Shown in pieces: positions 37,978-46,668 of a stretch of 64,000 bases of DNA. The notes below the pieces were generated by a model. That model did not search any database. It worked only from the letters and a program-made list of their open reading frames with translations, and was not told the origin of the DNA. Every line of letters begins with the position of its first letter. Positions within the stretch are counted from its first letter, which is position 1. The position numbers were made by a program, and so were the translations under genes. This stretch comes from Puffinus mauretanicus (Eukaryota > Chordata > Aves > Procellariiformes > Procellariidae): positions 246,340 through 310,339 of the forward strand of contig JAJKFH010001934.1 of assembly GCA_023333565.1 (NCBI GenBank), given 5' to 3'.

Positions 37978-38664
37978 GTAACAGGGAGTGCCCTGTCCCC
38001 AGGAGCTAGGTCGGGATGTCCCACGCAAAAGGGCGTGAGCCAAGGAGATTTGCTCTCTTCCTTTTGCTTCAGCTCTGCATCTTTCCCTCCGCCACCCCAC
38101 CAAGCACCACCAGTGTCCCTTCACCCACGGGTGCTGTACCCAGCCCTGCTTGCTGTCCCCTCCTGACGTGGAGCCCAAGTGGGCACGGTCTGCACGCCGG
38201 CGTGGCCTCCGCCTCAGCTTCTGAGTGATATAAGAGGACGCGAGGTGCAGGGCGTTGGTCAGAGGAGTGCAGTTCCTTGCAGGCTGAGGCAGGCCTAGGC
38301 AAGAAGCTGGCAGGGAAGCAATCTGTTCTTGTCTTCCCCGGCCACTTGGGACTGCCCAGCCCTCGGTGGGGAGGAGGTGGGGCGGATTAAACGTAGCCTG
38401 GTGTGAATGGACTGCGAAAGCTGGGGTGGCTGCTGCAGTCTGAGCTCCTTCCTTTACCAAAGGAGCTGTGGGACAAAACACAAAACACCCTGCGTATCAA
38501 AACTGCTCTTAACTCTTCACCACTGAAAGATGGTACAGATCAGCTCTGAGCAGGGGTTGGAGGTACAGCACCTTCTTGCCAGGTCTGAGCTCACCTGAGA
38601 TGGGAGAGAGGATAATATATGCTTTAGCAGGAGATAAAAAAAATAAATCTCCCTTTTTGTGTAG
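37978..38664. other. PHACTR4 intron
   Basis: 687 bp bounded by GTAACA and TTTGTGTAG. Nothing further is recognised. Confidence 0.85.
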
Positions 38665-38741
38665 GCTGCCATCCGGAAGGAGCTGAATGAGTTTAAGAGC
38701 TGTGAAATGGAAGTCCACGAGGACAGCAAGCAGTTCACGAG
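38665..38741 (+). CDS. PHACTR4: PHACTR4 C-terminal exon
   Basis: 77 bp, phase 0 in and phase 2 out, about residues 685-709. It encodes AAIRKELNEFKSCEMEVHED followed by SKQFT and a split Arg codon. In the Phactr1/PP1 structures this C-terminal part packs against PP1 to create a composite substrate pocket (family knowledge). Donor AG|GTGAGT. Confidence 0.95.
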
Positions 38742-39342
38742 GTGAGTGAGAACACATTGCTCAGAGTTTCAGTCTTGTTGGGAGAGCTGTGCTGCAGGGG
38801 TAGTGCTGAGAGGCAAAACGTTAAAACCTTAGAAAAAGGTACAGCAGTTGGAGATTTAATGTCCCTTTCTGCCTTGGTGGTGTTGGGTGACTGGAGGAGT
38901 AGCAGACATGAAGTGGGTTGTTTTTCCTTAAACTGGGGCTTCGATCTTGGAAACTCAAAGTCACCAGTGGCTGGTTTGAGGTGTATCTGAAACCAGTGTG
39001 ACCTTGCAGCTGGAGTGTGCTTTTCTGGGGCTAGAGACATGTGCAGCAGGAGCCACAGCCACAGAACACCTTGGTAGTTAGCTCAGATATTATCTATGAA
39101 GTAACATGTGGATCACGGTCCAAGTGATTCTCCCCCTCCCCAACAGTTGCTCTGTGTGGCTAAGATGGGTGTTGGCAGAGCACAAGAGGTGCAGAGGTGA
39201 AATCGTTTGATGTTAACAGCTTCACTGAGGGCTGAGAGTTCAGAGATAATTCAGTTTACTCTTTTTGGCCATCTGTAGTGCCTCGGTAACCATTTAACCT
39301 GAATTCCAAGGATGACACTTGGATTTTTCACTTGGCTTTTAG
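38742..39342. other. PHACTR4 last intron
   Basis: 601 bp bounded by GTGAGT and GGCTTTTAG. Nothing further is recognised. Confidence 0.85.
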
Positions 39343-39358
39343 GTACCATCGACCATAA
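39343..39358 (+). CDS. PHACTR4: PHACTR4 last coding segment and stop
   Basis: After the acceptor GGCTTTTAG the split Arg codon is completed, followed by TYR-HIS-ARG-PRO and TAA. The terminal RYHRP/RFHRP is a hallmark of the Phactr family C-terminus. All joined pieces from 17005 total 2145 bases, an exact multiple of three with no internal stop, giving 714 residues. Confidence 0.95.
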
Positions 39359-40023
39359 TCTTCCAAGAAGGGAGCAAGAGACCCGAGAGGACTGGAAGTT
39401 CTCTGCGTCCCTCTCCTAGGCAATACAGCGAGCGTGGAACCTCGGCTCTTCCAAGATTTGCCTTCAAAACATATCCAGAAAAGGGCTTTCGGCCAGAGAA
39501 AGGGGAATCCTGTCTGAATGTAGCATTTCACTGGAACAAACACGTCTCGAGTGCCATCAGGCTGGAACTGAACACTATACCTCGCGCAGCTCAGCAATAC
39601 GCCTCTGCTCCGGCGCCAGCATCCCTGCCAGGAGACCATGCACATGTGAATGAGCGGTTCGTTCCCCAGCCCCCTTTCTCAGCCCAGACAGGCCCAGTTC
39701 TCAGCTGTACATACTCCTTTTGGGGTGCAACTCCTTCGTTTCCTCCTCCTTACCGAGAGGAGCGGAGGGGAAAAAAGGCAGCTCTAGTGTTGGAAAGCTG
39801 AGGAACGGAGAGTGGATGTGCTAAGAAGCACGTGTGTATATTAGCTGTGTACAGAGAACCCCGCACAGATGCTGACCTGGCAGACAACTGACATGTGACT
39901 CGTCATTTTTTGGTTTTGCTTGCGTCTCTGTCATGTCCTTAATGTCCTGAATCACTACTGACCAACGGTTTGTTGTCCTGGAAGGGAATTGTATAGATAT
40001 TAACATATGCTGCATCTTTTTGT

Positions 40024-40025
40024 TA

Positions 40026-40056
<31 letters not shown>

Positions 40057-40062
40057 GAAAAA
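40024..40062. repeat. A-rich simple repeat in 3'UTR
   Basis: Long A runs interrupted by G. Simple sequence, with no associated retroposon body recognised. Confidence 0.9.
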
Positions 40063-40450
40063 CCACAACTTAAATGTGTAAAACATTCCCTCCCCACTCT
40101 CTCTCACACTTGCTGTGATGTTAACAGATCTTGTCTTGAGATATCTAGGCTTGTTTAACAAATTACAGAACCAGGAAATGACTGTTGCCTTTTTAAAACT
40201 TTTTAATTTGGGGAAGCAGTGAGAGTAGTCAATTCTTTATATTGTGGCTTCCTCTCAGATATTTTTTACTCTCCCAAATCAGGGTGAAACTTGCCTTTTC
40301 TTATTTTTACAGCTAAACCTACTGGAAACTTGATAATTTCACTGTGTGGGTGGAAGGGAGGGGAACAAGAGGTTTTAAAAAGTGACCTTAAAAAGATATC
40401 CTTTCTCTTCTGAGAATGATCTCATATTGGTTCTTCCTGAATGTGGGTGG

Positions 40451-40478
40451 TTTTTTTTAAAAAAAAAAAAAAAAAAAA
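40451..40478. repeat. T8/A20 palindromic homopolymer
   Basis: Eight T followed directly by about 20 A in the PHACTR4 3'UTR. The T8A8 core is self-complementary. Confidence 0.9.
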
Positions 40479-40842
40479 TCTGGTCTTGGCCACTGCTGTA
40501 TCATGCACAAAACCTAACCCATGTGCGAGATGCCACTTAACGTGAAGAAGGGAGTATCGCAGGACGAGGAGGGTGCACGAGTGGAGAGAAGGACTTGCCT
40601 TGTTCACAAACCCGTCTCCTTTGTTGCTCGGGGTGGGCCTGGCTGTGCTGCCTGTGCCTCCGCGCTGTGCCAACACCCGGGACGGGGCCCTCACCCCGGG
40701 CTGCCTTCGCCCCGTGGCCGTGGCCCTGCCCGCGGGAGATGGTGGGGGGATCTTCCCTCACAGCTTCCCCCTGTACAGTACGCCTGTAGACTAAATCATT
40801 GCATTGTATATCAGTCTCCTCATCAACAGATTTTAATTATTG

Positions 40843-40848
40843 AATAAA
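40843..40848 (+). terminator. PHACTR4: Poly(A) signal of PHACTR4
   Basis: AATAAA within TTGAATAAAAGTATTTT, followed by a T-rich stretch and GTTGTGGTTTTTGGTC, a good GU-rich downstream element. Cleavage is expected near 40,860, about 340 bp before the next transcription start. Confidence 0.85.
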
Positions 40849-40979
40849 AGTATTTTAGGATTTTTTTTTTTTAAACTGCTTTTGTGGTTGTGGTTTTTGG
40901 TCAGGGGAAGAAGGATTGCTGCGGTGCTGAGGGTCAGCACCTCACGGGAGGCAACGGCAGGCCCAGGAGCGGCTGCGGG

Positions 40980-41198
40980 CGGCTCCGCCATGGCCGCGCC
41001 TCACCGCAGGCGGCCGCCTTTCCCGCCTTCCCTCTGCGCATGCGCCAACCGCCGCCTCCTCGCCCCCGCGCATGGGCCACTTCCCCGCCCACTGCGCACG
41101 CGCCGCTTATCCCGCCCCTTGTGCGTAGCTGATGCGCATGCGCACTCTAGCCCCGCCCCCTGCGGCTCTATAAATACCGCGACGCGGGAGCCACTGGT
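40980..41198 (+). promoter_or_regulatory. SNHG3: CpG-island promoter of the U17 host gene with NRF1-type sites
   Basis: A CpG-dense block ending in a TATA box (TATAAATA, 41169-41176) about 25-30 bp before a pyrimidine-rich start. It carries two palindromic TGCGCATGCGC sites (41035-41046 and 41133-41144) and a near copy TGCGCACGCGCC (41093-41104), the consensus of nuclear respiratory factor 1. Sp1-like CCGCCC/CCCCGCCCCC boxes sit between them. A TATA box plus TOP-like start is typical of snoRNA host and translation-related genes. Factor identity is inferred from the motifs only. Confidence 0.85.
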
Positions 41199-41229
41199 CC
41201 TTTTTCGTCGCGACGAGCCGTGGCGGAAG
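41199..41229 (+). ncRNA. SNHG3: snoRNA host gene (SNHG3-like), exon 1
   Basis: Transcription probably starts at the C in CCTTTTTCGTCG (41199/41200), a 5' terminal oligopyrimidine tract 30 bp after the TATA box. TOP starts are characteristic of snoRNA host genes. The exon ends at GGAAG|GTAGGT. No long open frame follows through the spliced exons, consistent with a non-coding host. The gene name rests on the U17 snoRNA in its intron and its position immediately upstream of RCC1 on the same strand, as in mammals. Confidence 0.8.
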
Positions 41230-41470
41230 GTAGGTCCGGTCCGACCCCGGCGGCGGGGCCGCGGCCTTCCCCTTCCTCGCTTCCCTGCGCTGTGGCGTGG
41301 GGTCCCTACGGCCACGCTGCCTGCGGCCAGCTGTAGGGACACTGTGTCCCTCTTTCCGTGCCAATAAGGGGCCGTGAGCGGCCTTCGCTGGGTGCTCGGC
41401 TCTGCTGAGGGGACACCCTGGGGCCTCACTGTCCTCGGCAGCTCCTCACCTGGTTTTTCTTTTCCCTAAG

Positions 41471-41519
41471 GCTGTGCTGACGCCTGCCCCGGCCCGGCCT
41501 CGTCCAGCTCCTTCCCGAG
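41471..41519 (+). ncRNA. SNHG3: snoRNA host gene, exon 2
   Basis: A 49-bp GC-rich exon between TTCCCTAAG and CCCGAG|GTGAGT. The U17 snoRNA lies in the intron that follows. The splice signals are clear; the exon sequence itself shows no coding frame continuing into exon 3. Confidence 0.7.
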
Positions 41520-41635
41520 GTGAGTATCGGCCGTGGGGTCATGTCTGTGGGCCGTGTGTAACTCGGGGAGCCGGGGAAAGCGGGGACGCGTGTGGGTTTG
41601 GGGATGAAGGTGGCCGCGGTGCTTTAAAACATCAA

Positions 41636-41841
41636 TCCAACGTGGATACCCGGAGAAGTCGCTCTCTCTCGGCTCTGTCCGTGTGGCGCATGGGAGCGTA
41701 GGCCTTCGGGCCCGTGACGTACAGTCCCTTTCCACGACGTTGGAGAACAAGCCGGGCCTCGAGTCTGCAGCCTGCATATTCCTACTGCTTCTCTGAGCCC
41801 TCGGGCGGTGACGGAGGAGATAAACCATGCAGGAAACAGCT
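41636..41841 (+). ncRNA. SNORA73: U17/E1 H/ACA small nucleolar RNA (SNORA73)
   Basis: About 206 nt, matching the known size of U17 (about 207 nt). It starts TCCAACGTGGATACCCGG and contains the strongly conserved GTCCCTTTCCACGACGTTGG, which pairs back to the 5' end. Other signature blocks are GCCTGCATATTCCTAC and ACCATGCAGGAAACA. An H box AGAACA (ANANNA) lies at 41744-41749, and the ACA box at 41836-41838 is exactly 3 nt from the inferred 3' end. U17 is an H/ACA snoRNA required for 18S rRNA processing rather than for a known pseudouridylation. It lies in the sense orientation in an intron and is expected to be released by splicing and exonucleolytic trimming. Confidence 0.97.
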
Positions 41842-41861
41842 CTGCCACTCAAAATGGCTTC

Positions 41862-41940
41862 GGGGGGGGGGGGGCAGGCATGGGGAGACACGTGTGGTCT
41901 GCATGGCTGGGGGGGGCGAAGGGAGAAGGAGAAACTTGAG
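41862..41940 (+). repeat. G-run cluster just after the snoRNA
   Basis: A 13-G run at 41862-41874, then GGGG and an 8-G run within 60 bases, starting 20 nt after the U17 3' end. The strand could form a G-quadruplex in the intron RNA (inference). Confidence 0.6.
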
Positions 41941-41973
41941 CAGTTACTTAAAATACCTTTTTACTATTTCCAG

Positions 41974-42016
41974 TAAACTTGACAAGTTTGAAGTGAGTGG
42001 AGCACTGATTTGGAAG
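41974..42016 (+). ncRNA. SNHG3: snoRNA host gene, exon 3
   Basis: A 43-bp segment between CTATTTCCAG and GGAAG|GTAATA. The splice signals are plausible and follow the snoRNA intron. Confidence 0.65.
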
Positions 42017-42672
42017 GTAATATTGCACTAATAATGTAATATTGTTGGCTGTGCGTAGTTATATGGTTCTCTTAATAGTTTATAGTTTAAATAAGCTTGA
42101 GCTATTGCTAAGTGGCTTATGGAAACTGAATTGGATCGGCTTAAAGTAATTGAATACCAATGCAGACTTCATAGGCGTTGTTTAACAACAATGCCTAGCT
42201 TAGGCGTTCCCTAGCTTATAAGATTTTGTTGGACTTTGGATGGATAGGGGAAAGAGGCTGATTCCTGAATCTTCTTAAAAAGGGGGAAAACAATCCTTGG
42301 TGAAGTGGAGGTGAGCGATATTTGTTTGGTTAGCTTAAGGCCTGCCTTGTGCGATACGGGAATTGGGGAAGGAGCAGAAACAAACTTAGTGGAAAGTCAT
42401 GAAGGCCTTGGCTTAGACCCCTGTAATCACCCATTCTTTCGTGTTAATCAGTCCCAGCAGACTTTTTTACCCCCCGTGAAGAACGTATCGTTAGCGTGGG
42501 TGGTGGAGCAGTGGGATTGTACTGGGGGAAGGCGCATGGTAGGCACATGTCACACGTGGTGATTGGGACTTAGTGGAATGTGTGGCTGGACTTCACCTGA
42601 GCATCATGTATCTAATGTGTTTCTTGCCAAGTAGTAAGCTTTCTTAATAATTTTTTTTCTAAATTGTTGCAG
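42017..42672. other. Host-gene intron without a recognised snoRNA
   Basis: 656 bp bounded by GTAATA and TTGTTGCAG. I looked for a second U17 or another box C/D or H/ACA RNA and found none. An imperfect inverted repeat (GGCGTTGTTT/AACAACAATGCC) lies near 42175-42200. Confidence 0.6.
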
Positions 42673-42735
42673 ACACTGGTGATTGATTGTGATGAGATGC
42701 TAACAGAAAAGAATCCATGTGTCTAGTGGGAGAGG
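42673..42735 (+). ncRNA. SNHG3: snoRNA host gene, exon 4
   Basis: 63 bp between TTGTTGCAG and GAGAG|GGTAAG-type donor (GTAAGT at 42736). No open reading frame persists through it. Confidence 0.65.
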
Positions 42736-42763
42736 GTAAGTATATTGAGAGTACCAGCCTGAA

Positions 42764-43040
42764 TAATTATAGAATAGTTTGGATTGGAAGGAGCCTTTAA
42801 AGGTCATCTAGTCCAACCCCCCTGCCGTGGGTAGGGACATCTTCAACCAGATCAGGTTGCTCAGAGCCCCATCCAACCTGACCTTGAATGTTTCTAGGGA
42901 TGGGGCATTGACCACCTCTCTGGCAACCTGTGCCAGTGTCTCGCCACACTCATCGTAAAAAATTTCCTTATATCTAGTCTAAATCTACCCTCTTTTAGTT
43001 TAAAACCATTCCCCCTTGTCCTGTCGTAACAGGCCCTGCT
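42764..43040 (-). mobile_element. CR1 LINE fragment, minus orientation
   Basis: 3'-end CR1 sequence in the last host-gene intron. Recognisable blocks are AATTATAGAATAGTTTGGAT, AGGTCATCTAGTCCAACCCC, AGATCAGGTTGCTCAGAGCC and CCCCTTGTCCTGTCGTAACA. It belongs to a different CR1 subfamily from the copy at 1.8 kb, judging by divergence in the tail and body. It is truncated and non-functional. Confidence 0.93.
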
Positions 43041-43075
43041 AAATAGAGGTGGTGGCTAAGGTTCAGTTCGTGCAG

Positions 43076-43650
43076 TATGTGTAATCAGAATACAGCCACT
43101 GAGATCAGAAGGGGCTGGAAGCAGAAGATACCTGCATGTGGTGGCACGTGTTTCATGCTGGGGACTGCCCCTTAAATGGCGTCTATCGGAGTGTCCCTGG
43201 TGGCGTGGTGGGTTATGTAGCTCCTGAATTTTGTGGTACAACGAAGCAGGGCCTGGGGCTGAGCCTGTGTGGGTGAGAATGGGGCTCTGGTGGAATCGGC
43301 ATGTACGCGCCTGAAAGGTGCCCCAAAGTTCAAGGGCAGGGTTCTGGGTGGCCTGGCCCACCAGGAAGGAGCTACCTTTGGGGTGCTCCCAAAGGGTGGG
43401 AGCCTGGGGTGTAAGAAAGGAATAAGAAAAAGAAGCCACATACTCCGTGTGGACTCGGACGTGCCGCAGCTGGCCTGCGGACCAGCAATCCCACCCATCA
43501 GTGGGGCCACCCTTGATGCCAGCTGCCGGGGAAGACGTGATTCAACCCAATGCGTGGCAAGGACATTCCGGGGGCCTTAAAGTATTGATTGATTGTAAAC
43601 ATACTCAGCTGCAGTAGAGAACTAAATAAACTTTTTTTGCTTGGTGTGCA
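43076..43650 (+). ncRNA. SNHG3: snoRNA host gene, probable terminal exon
   Basis: The acceptor candidate GTTCGTGCAG (exon from 43076) follows the CR1 copy. The stretch ends with AATAAA at 43625-43630 and a GU-rich downstream element (TGTGCATTTTTTTGTGAG). The exon start is a guess among a few AGs; the 3' end is better supported. Open frames on both strands are short and lack motifs. Confidence 0.5.
43625..43630 (+). terminator. SNHG3: Poly(A) signal of the snoRNA host gene
   Basis: AATAAA in ACTAAATAAACTTTTTTTG, with GU/U-rich sequence 15-30 bp downstream. Confidence 0.7.
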
Positions 43651-44754
43651 TTTTTTTGTGAGTGATCACTTGGTTAGTCCTGGAATATGAAAGAAATCCT
43701 GGATGCTCCTGTTGGTGCCTCTCACTTGGAGTCACGAGTGGGATTCCTGTGTGCTATTCATGTGTCTTCTCTGGAGTATGATGGTAAAAGGTGCAGAAAC
43801 CCACTTAAAATCCATGTTATTAGCTGTTGGGGCTGGATTAGGAGTAGGCGATATCTTTAGTGTGTTTTTTTCTATCGGCCGTTAAGGGCTAAACCCAGAA
43901 TGGTTAATGAAGTGTGTAGCCCAGGTCTGCTGTGGGGGAATGAGGAGTCCGCTTATCGCAAAGGGGGAACAATGCCGATGGCAGCAGCTTCTGCGGAGGT
44001 TGTGCTTAAATATTAAGAGTTAAAACGCAAACAGTTCCCTGCTGCTACCCTCCAGCAGTTGGCTGGGTGTCCTGCCCTTGCCTCACCTGGAACCCAAAGG
44101 GAAAGGCTCAGGTAATGGAGGTATCGGCTCGTCAGAAGAGTTCTGCAGGAACTGATGAACGTGCCGCGGTTGTGCCCCTCCTGGGAGGGTTTTCTGATTC
44201 CCTGGGCCGCTGGCTGCAGGAGCGGCGTGGGCGCACCGGGAATGGGGTCTGTGTATAAACAAAGTAGTAGGCAAGGCTGGTCTGTTGGCTGAAGTAATGC
44301 CAAGTATGCAATTGGGAACTGATTTCTGTTAAAAAAGGGCAATTAAATGCCAAACAGATTATGTAGGCCTTTGGTCTAGAACATCCGAGGGATGGATTTA
44401 CATATTAGCTGGGGTAGAACTGATCAGTGGACTAGGAAAGACTAGCCCTGTCAGGTAAGAGACAGGACTCGCTACCATTGCAGGCATGGACAGTTGTTTT
44501 GCTGTCTTGCCATTACCACAAGAAATTCAGTCTGGTTCCCGCTTCAAGAATAAAAGTGGACTTTGCACTTAGAGCAGTGGGGTGATGGAAAGGTGGAGCA
44601 GTCTGTAACAAAGATGAGGATGGGGGACCACAAACCCATAAACAACCTGCAAACCCCCCACAGGAACCCAAATAGATAAAAGCTCTCAGCTTTATCTTAA
44701 TTGTATTGTAATAATTACGAGGATCAAAAAGTTCCAAAACTCCAATAACTGGAC

Positions 44755-44788
44755 TCTAAGGAGTCCTTGCAACTCTAAGGAGTCCAGT
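44755..44788. repeat. Short direct repeat (CTCTAAGGAGTCC)
   Basis: Two copies of CTCTAAGGAGTCC separated by a few bases (44755 and 44773). Small local duplication. Confidence 0.75.
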
Positions 44789-44977
44789 TGTAAGGATGAA
44801 TCTGTGATGATGAATGACAGTTTTCAAATGAACAGAATCCTGGAACCTTACTTGGAACATTTGGCACAAACTGCCAAAAATACTATAAATTGATGAGTCC
44901 CAATTCCACACATTACAATTGACAAAGGAATGGTTGAGTACTGACCGCAGCTGGGAATCCTGCTGTCCAAACAACAT

Positions 44978-45316
44978 TTGACCCTTTCAAACAGTCCGAT
45001 TGAGTCAAAGGTGCTTAATAAAACTCGGTTGCTCTTCAAAACCCAGCAGTGGGTTTTGGCTCTTTCTGCCAGCGTCACGGTGGTTCAAGGAACCTGTGCT
45101 GAAGCCCTTTCGCGTCGTCAACAAGATGCTTTTCATCCGCTGGTAGAAAGGTCAACGACTTTTCATCAACTCATGCAATCGTTATTTCCACAATTAGCCA
45201 TTCCTGAGCTGGAGAAGGCCATCTCAAACATCTCTGCTACGCTTGAAGTGGTTCAAAAACGCTACTGTAGGTGCTTTGAAAAACTCAGTCTGAAATCAGC
45301 TGCCTCTCTCAGTTAA
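44978..45316 (+). other. Unrecognised 112-codon open frame
   Basis: An ATG-initiated frame of 112 codons in AT-rich DNA, where a frame this long is less likely by chance than in the GC-rich parts. The hypothetical product is hydrophilic with a possible helical segment (QLAIPELEKAISNISATLEV) and no motif I can assign. There is no evident promoter, and AATAAA occurs at 45017 inside it. It could be a decayed transposon or retroelement gene, or chance. I do not claim that it is expressed. Confidence 0.25.
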
Positions 45317-45699
45317 TTACCCAGAACCAACGGACTTCAGACTACCTCCTGGCATCGCTTGTTGCCTTCATACAAACCAATCCAAACAGATCAAATAGGG
45401 CGTAAATAAGTTAAATAACTTCATATTTTCCATCGAATAGCTCAAGAACACCCTCTGTTAGATGGCATCTTGGCTATGGTCCTGGCTACCAGACCTCAGA
45501 GTGTGGACCTGCCGGATTTTGTTAATACTCTTTGTCTTGCTTCATTATCATCATCCAATTAGCCTCTCCTTGTGTTAAATACCTGATTTTTTTGCTGCAG
45601 ATCGATCCCCTTACCGCTGAACCCCTAGCTGCGCAGACTGTAGGAATCGCGGCTTTTTAGCGGTAGGACGCCAGGACAAGCTGTTTACACGGTAACCGA

Positions 45700-46260
45700 G
45701 GCACGCACTGACGGGGAGGGAGTCCCCGCGGAAGCCTGCGCCGGGCCGCAGCGGCTCCCCCGGGGGCCTGCGCTGCCTGCGCTGCCTGCGCTGCCTGCGC
45801 TGCCTGCGCTGCCTGCGCTGCCTGCGCTGCCTGCGCTGCCGCGGCGGAGCCGCCGGCCGGCAGAGGGCGCTGTGCCCCGCCGAGCGTCCGGCGCCCCCCC
45901 CCCCCCCTCCCGCGCATGCGCGCTGAGGGAGCGCGGCAGCGGGCCGGCCGGCGGCGGAGCGGAGGTGGGAAGGCGGCGCGGCCCCGGGGGCGGCGGGCGG
46001 GGAGGGGAGGCGGTCCCGGGGAGGGTCCCGCCGGGCACCGGCCCGCTCTCGGTACGTCCGGCCGTCAGGGCAAGCGGCAGCCGGCGGGAGAAAAGGCCGG
46101 GCCGGGCCGTGGGCCTGCGCGGCCCCACGTGGGGCGGGGGGCGGCGCGGGGAATTCAAACGGCGGGAAGGGACGGGGGGGGCGCGCGGTGAGCCCGGCCC
46201 ACGCGGCTCGTGGGGCCGGGACACGCCGCGTGGCGGCACGGCTCGGTCCGTGGAGGTGGG
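45700..46260 (+). promoter_or_regulatory. RCC1: RCC1 CpG-island promoter and 5' untranslated exon
   Basis: A very GC- and CpG-rich block begins abruptly after the AT-rich spacer. It includes GCGCATGCGCGC (NRF1-type palindrome, about 45912-45923), many GGGCGG boxes, a poly(C) run (about 45895-45907) and no TATA box. Possible donors for a non-coding first exon are CTCG|GTACGT (46051/46052) and GCGCG|GTGAGC (46187/46188). Either would splice to the acceptor before 46657. Start site and first-exon borders are inferred. Confidence 0.75.
45766..45840. repeat. 9-bp minisatellite (GCCTGCGCT)n
   Basis: Just over eight perfect copies of a 9-bp unit, GCCTGCGCT, immediately upstream of the presumed RCC1 start region. 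Each unit holds CpG and GCGC. The 9-bp period is why both strands stay open over it, so the predicted repetitive peptides here are artefacts. Confidence 0.95.
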
Positions 46261-46668
46261 GGGAAGCTCTCAGGGTGCTCCTTCCTCCGGCTTCCCCCCC
46301 CCGGGGGGGGCGGAATACGTGGGCCTCTGCCTTGGTGGAGGCAGGGAGGGCAGGCGGGGGCTGGAGCCCTCCCGTGCCTTGCCTGGCGTTTTTCCCCCGG
46401 GCTGCCTTGACCCGAAGGGTGGAGGGGATTCACGTCTGCGTGAGAGTGGGTAAAACACGCAAGAAAACCCCTATATTTTTCCAAATTGGGAATGGAAATC
46501 GGTGCTCAAATCCAGTCACCGGTCTTTCAGGAGAATCCACGGTGATTTTAAAGCGGGGGGAGGGAGAAAAAGACCCCAAACAGCTGATAGGCACCTTGTG
46601 ACTCTCCAGCAAAGCCCCGTGGGTGACCCCCTGACAGGGGGGTCTTTGGTGTTTAGATCCAAAGCACT

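Larger units (their letters stand above)
39359..40870 (+). other. PHACTR4: PHACTR4 3'UTR
   Basis: About 1.5 kb from the stop codon to the poly(A) site. It includes an A-rich block at 40024-40062 (A runs broken by single G), where oligo-dT could prime internally, and a T8-A20 palindromic homopolymer at 40451-40478. The only canonical AATAAA I see is near the end. Confidence 0.8.
43651..45690. other. AT-richer spacer between host gene and RCC1
   Basis: About 2 kb without a recognised gene, much AT-richer than the CpG islands on either side. It contains a 15-bp direct repeat at 44755-44788 and a 112-codon open frame at 44978-45316, described separately. Upstream non-coding exons of RCC1, or read-through splicing from the host gene as known in human, could lie here but I cannot place them. 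Confidence 0.5.

Noticed and set aside
40024..40062. A-rich tract as the true PHACTR4 mRNA end
   Set aside because: It is genomic A-rich sequence without a poly(A) signal 10-30 bp upstream. The AATAAA at 40843 is a better end.
42673..42735. TGTGATGAGATGC as a box C of a C/D snoRNA
   Set aside because: No D box (CTGA) at a suitable distance and no terminal stem. The segment fits better as a host-gene exon.
45657..46239. Repetitive Ala-Gln or Gly-Ser peptides upstream of RCC1
   Set aside because: They are translations of the 9-bp minisatellite and CpG island. A 9-bp period keeps frames open without coding.
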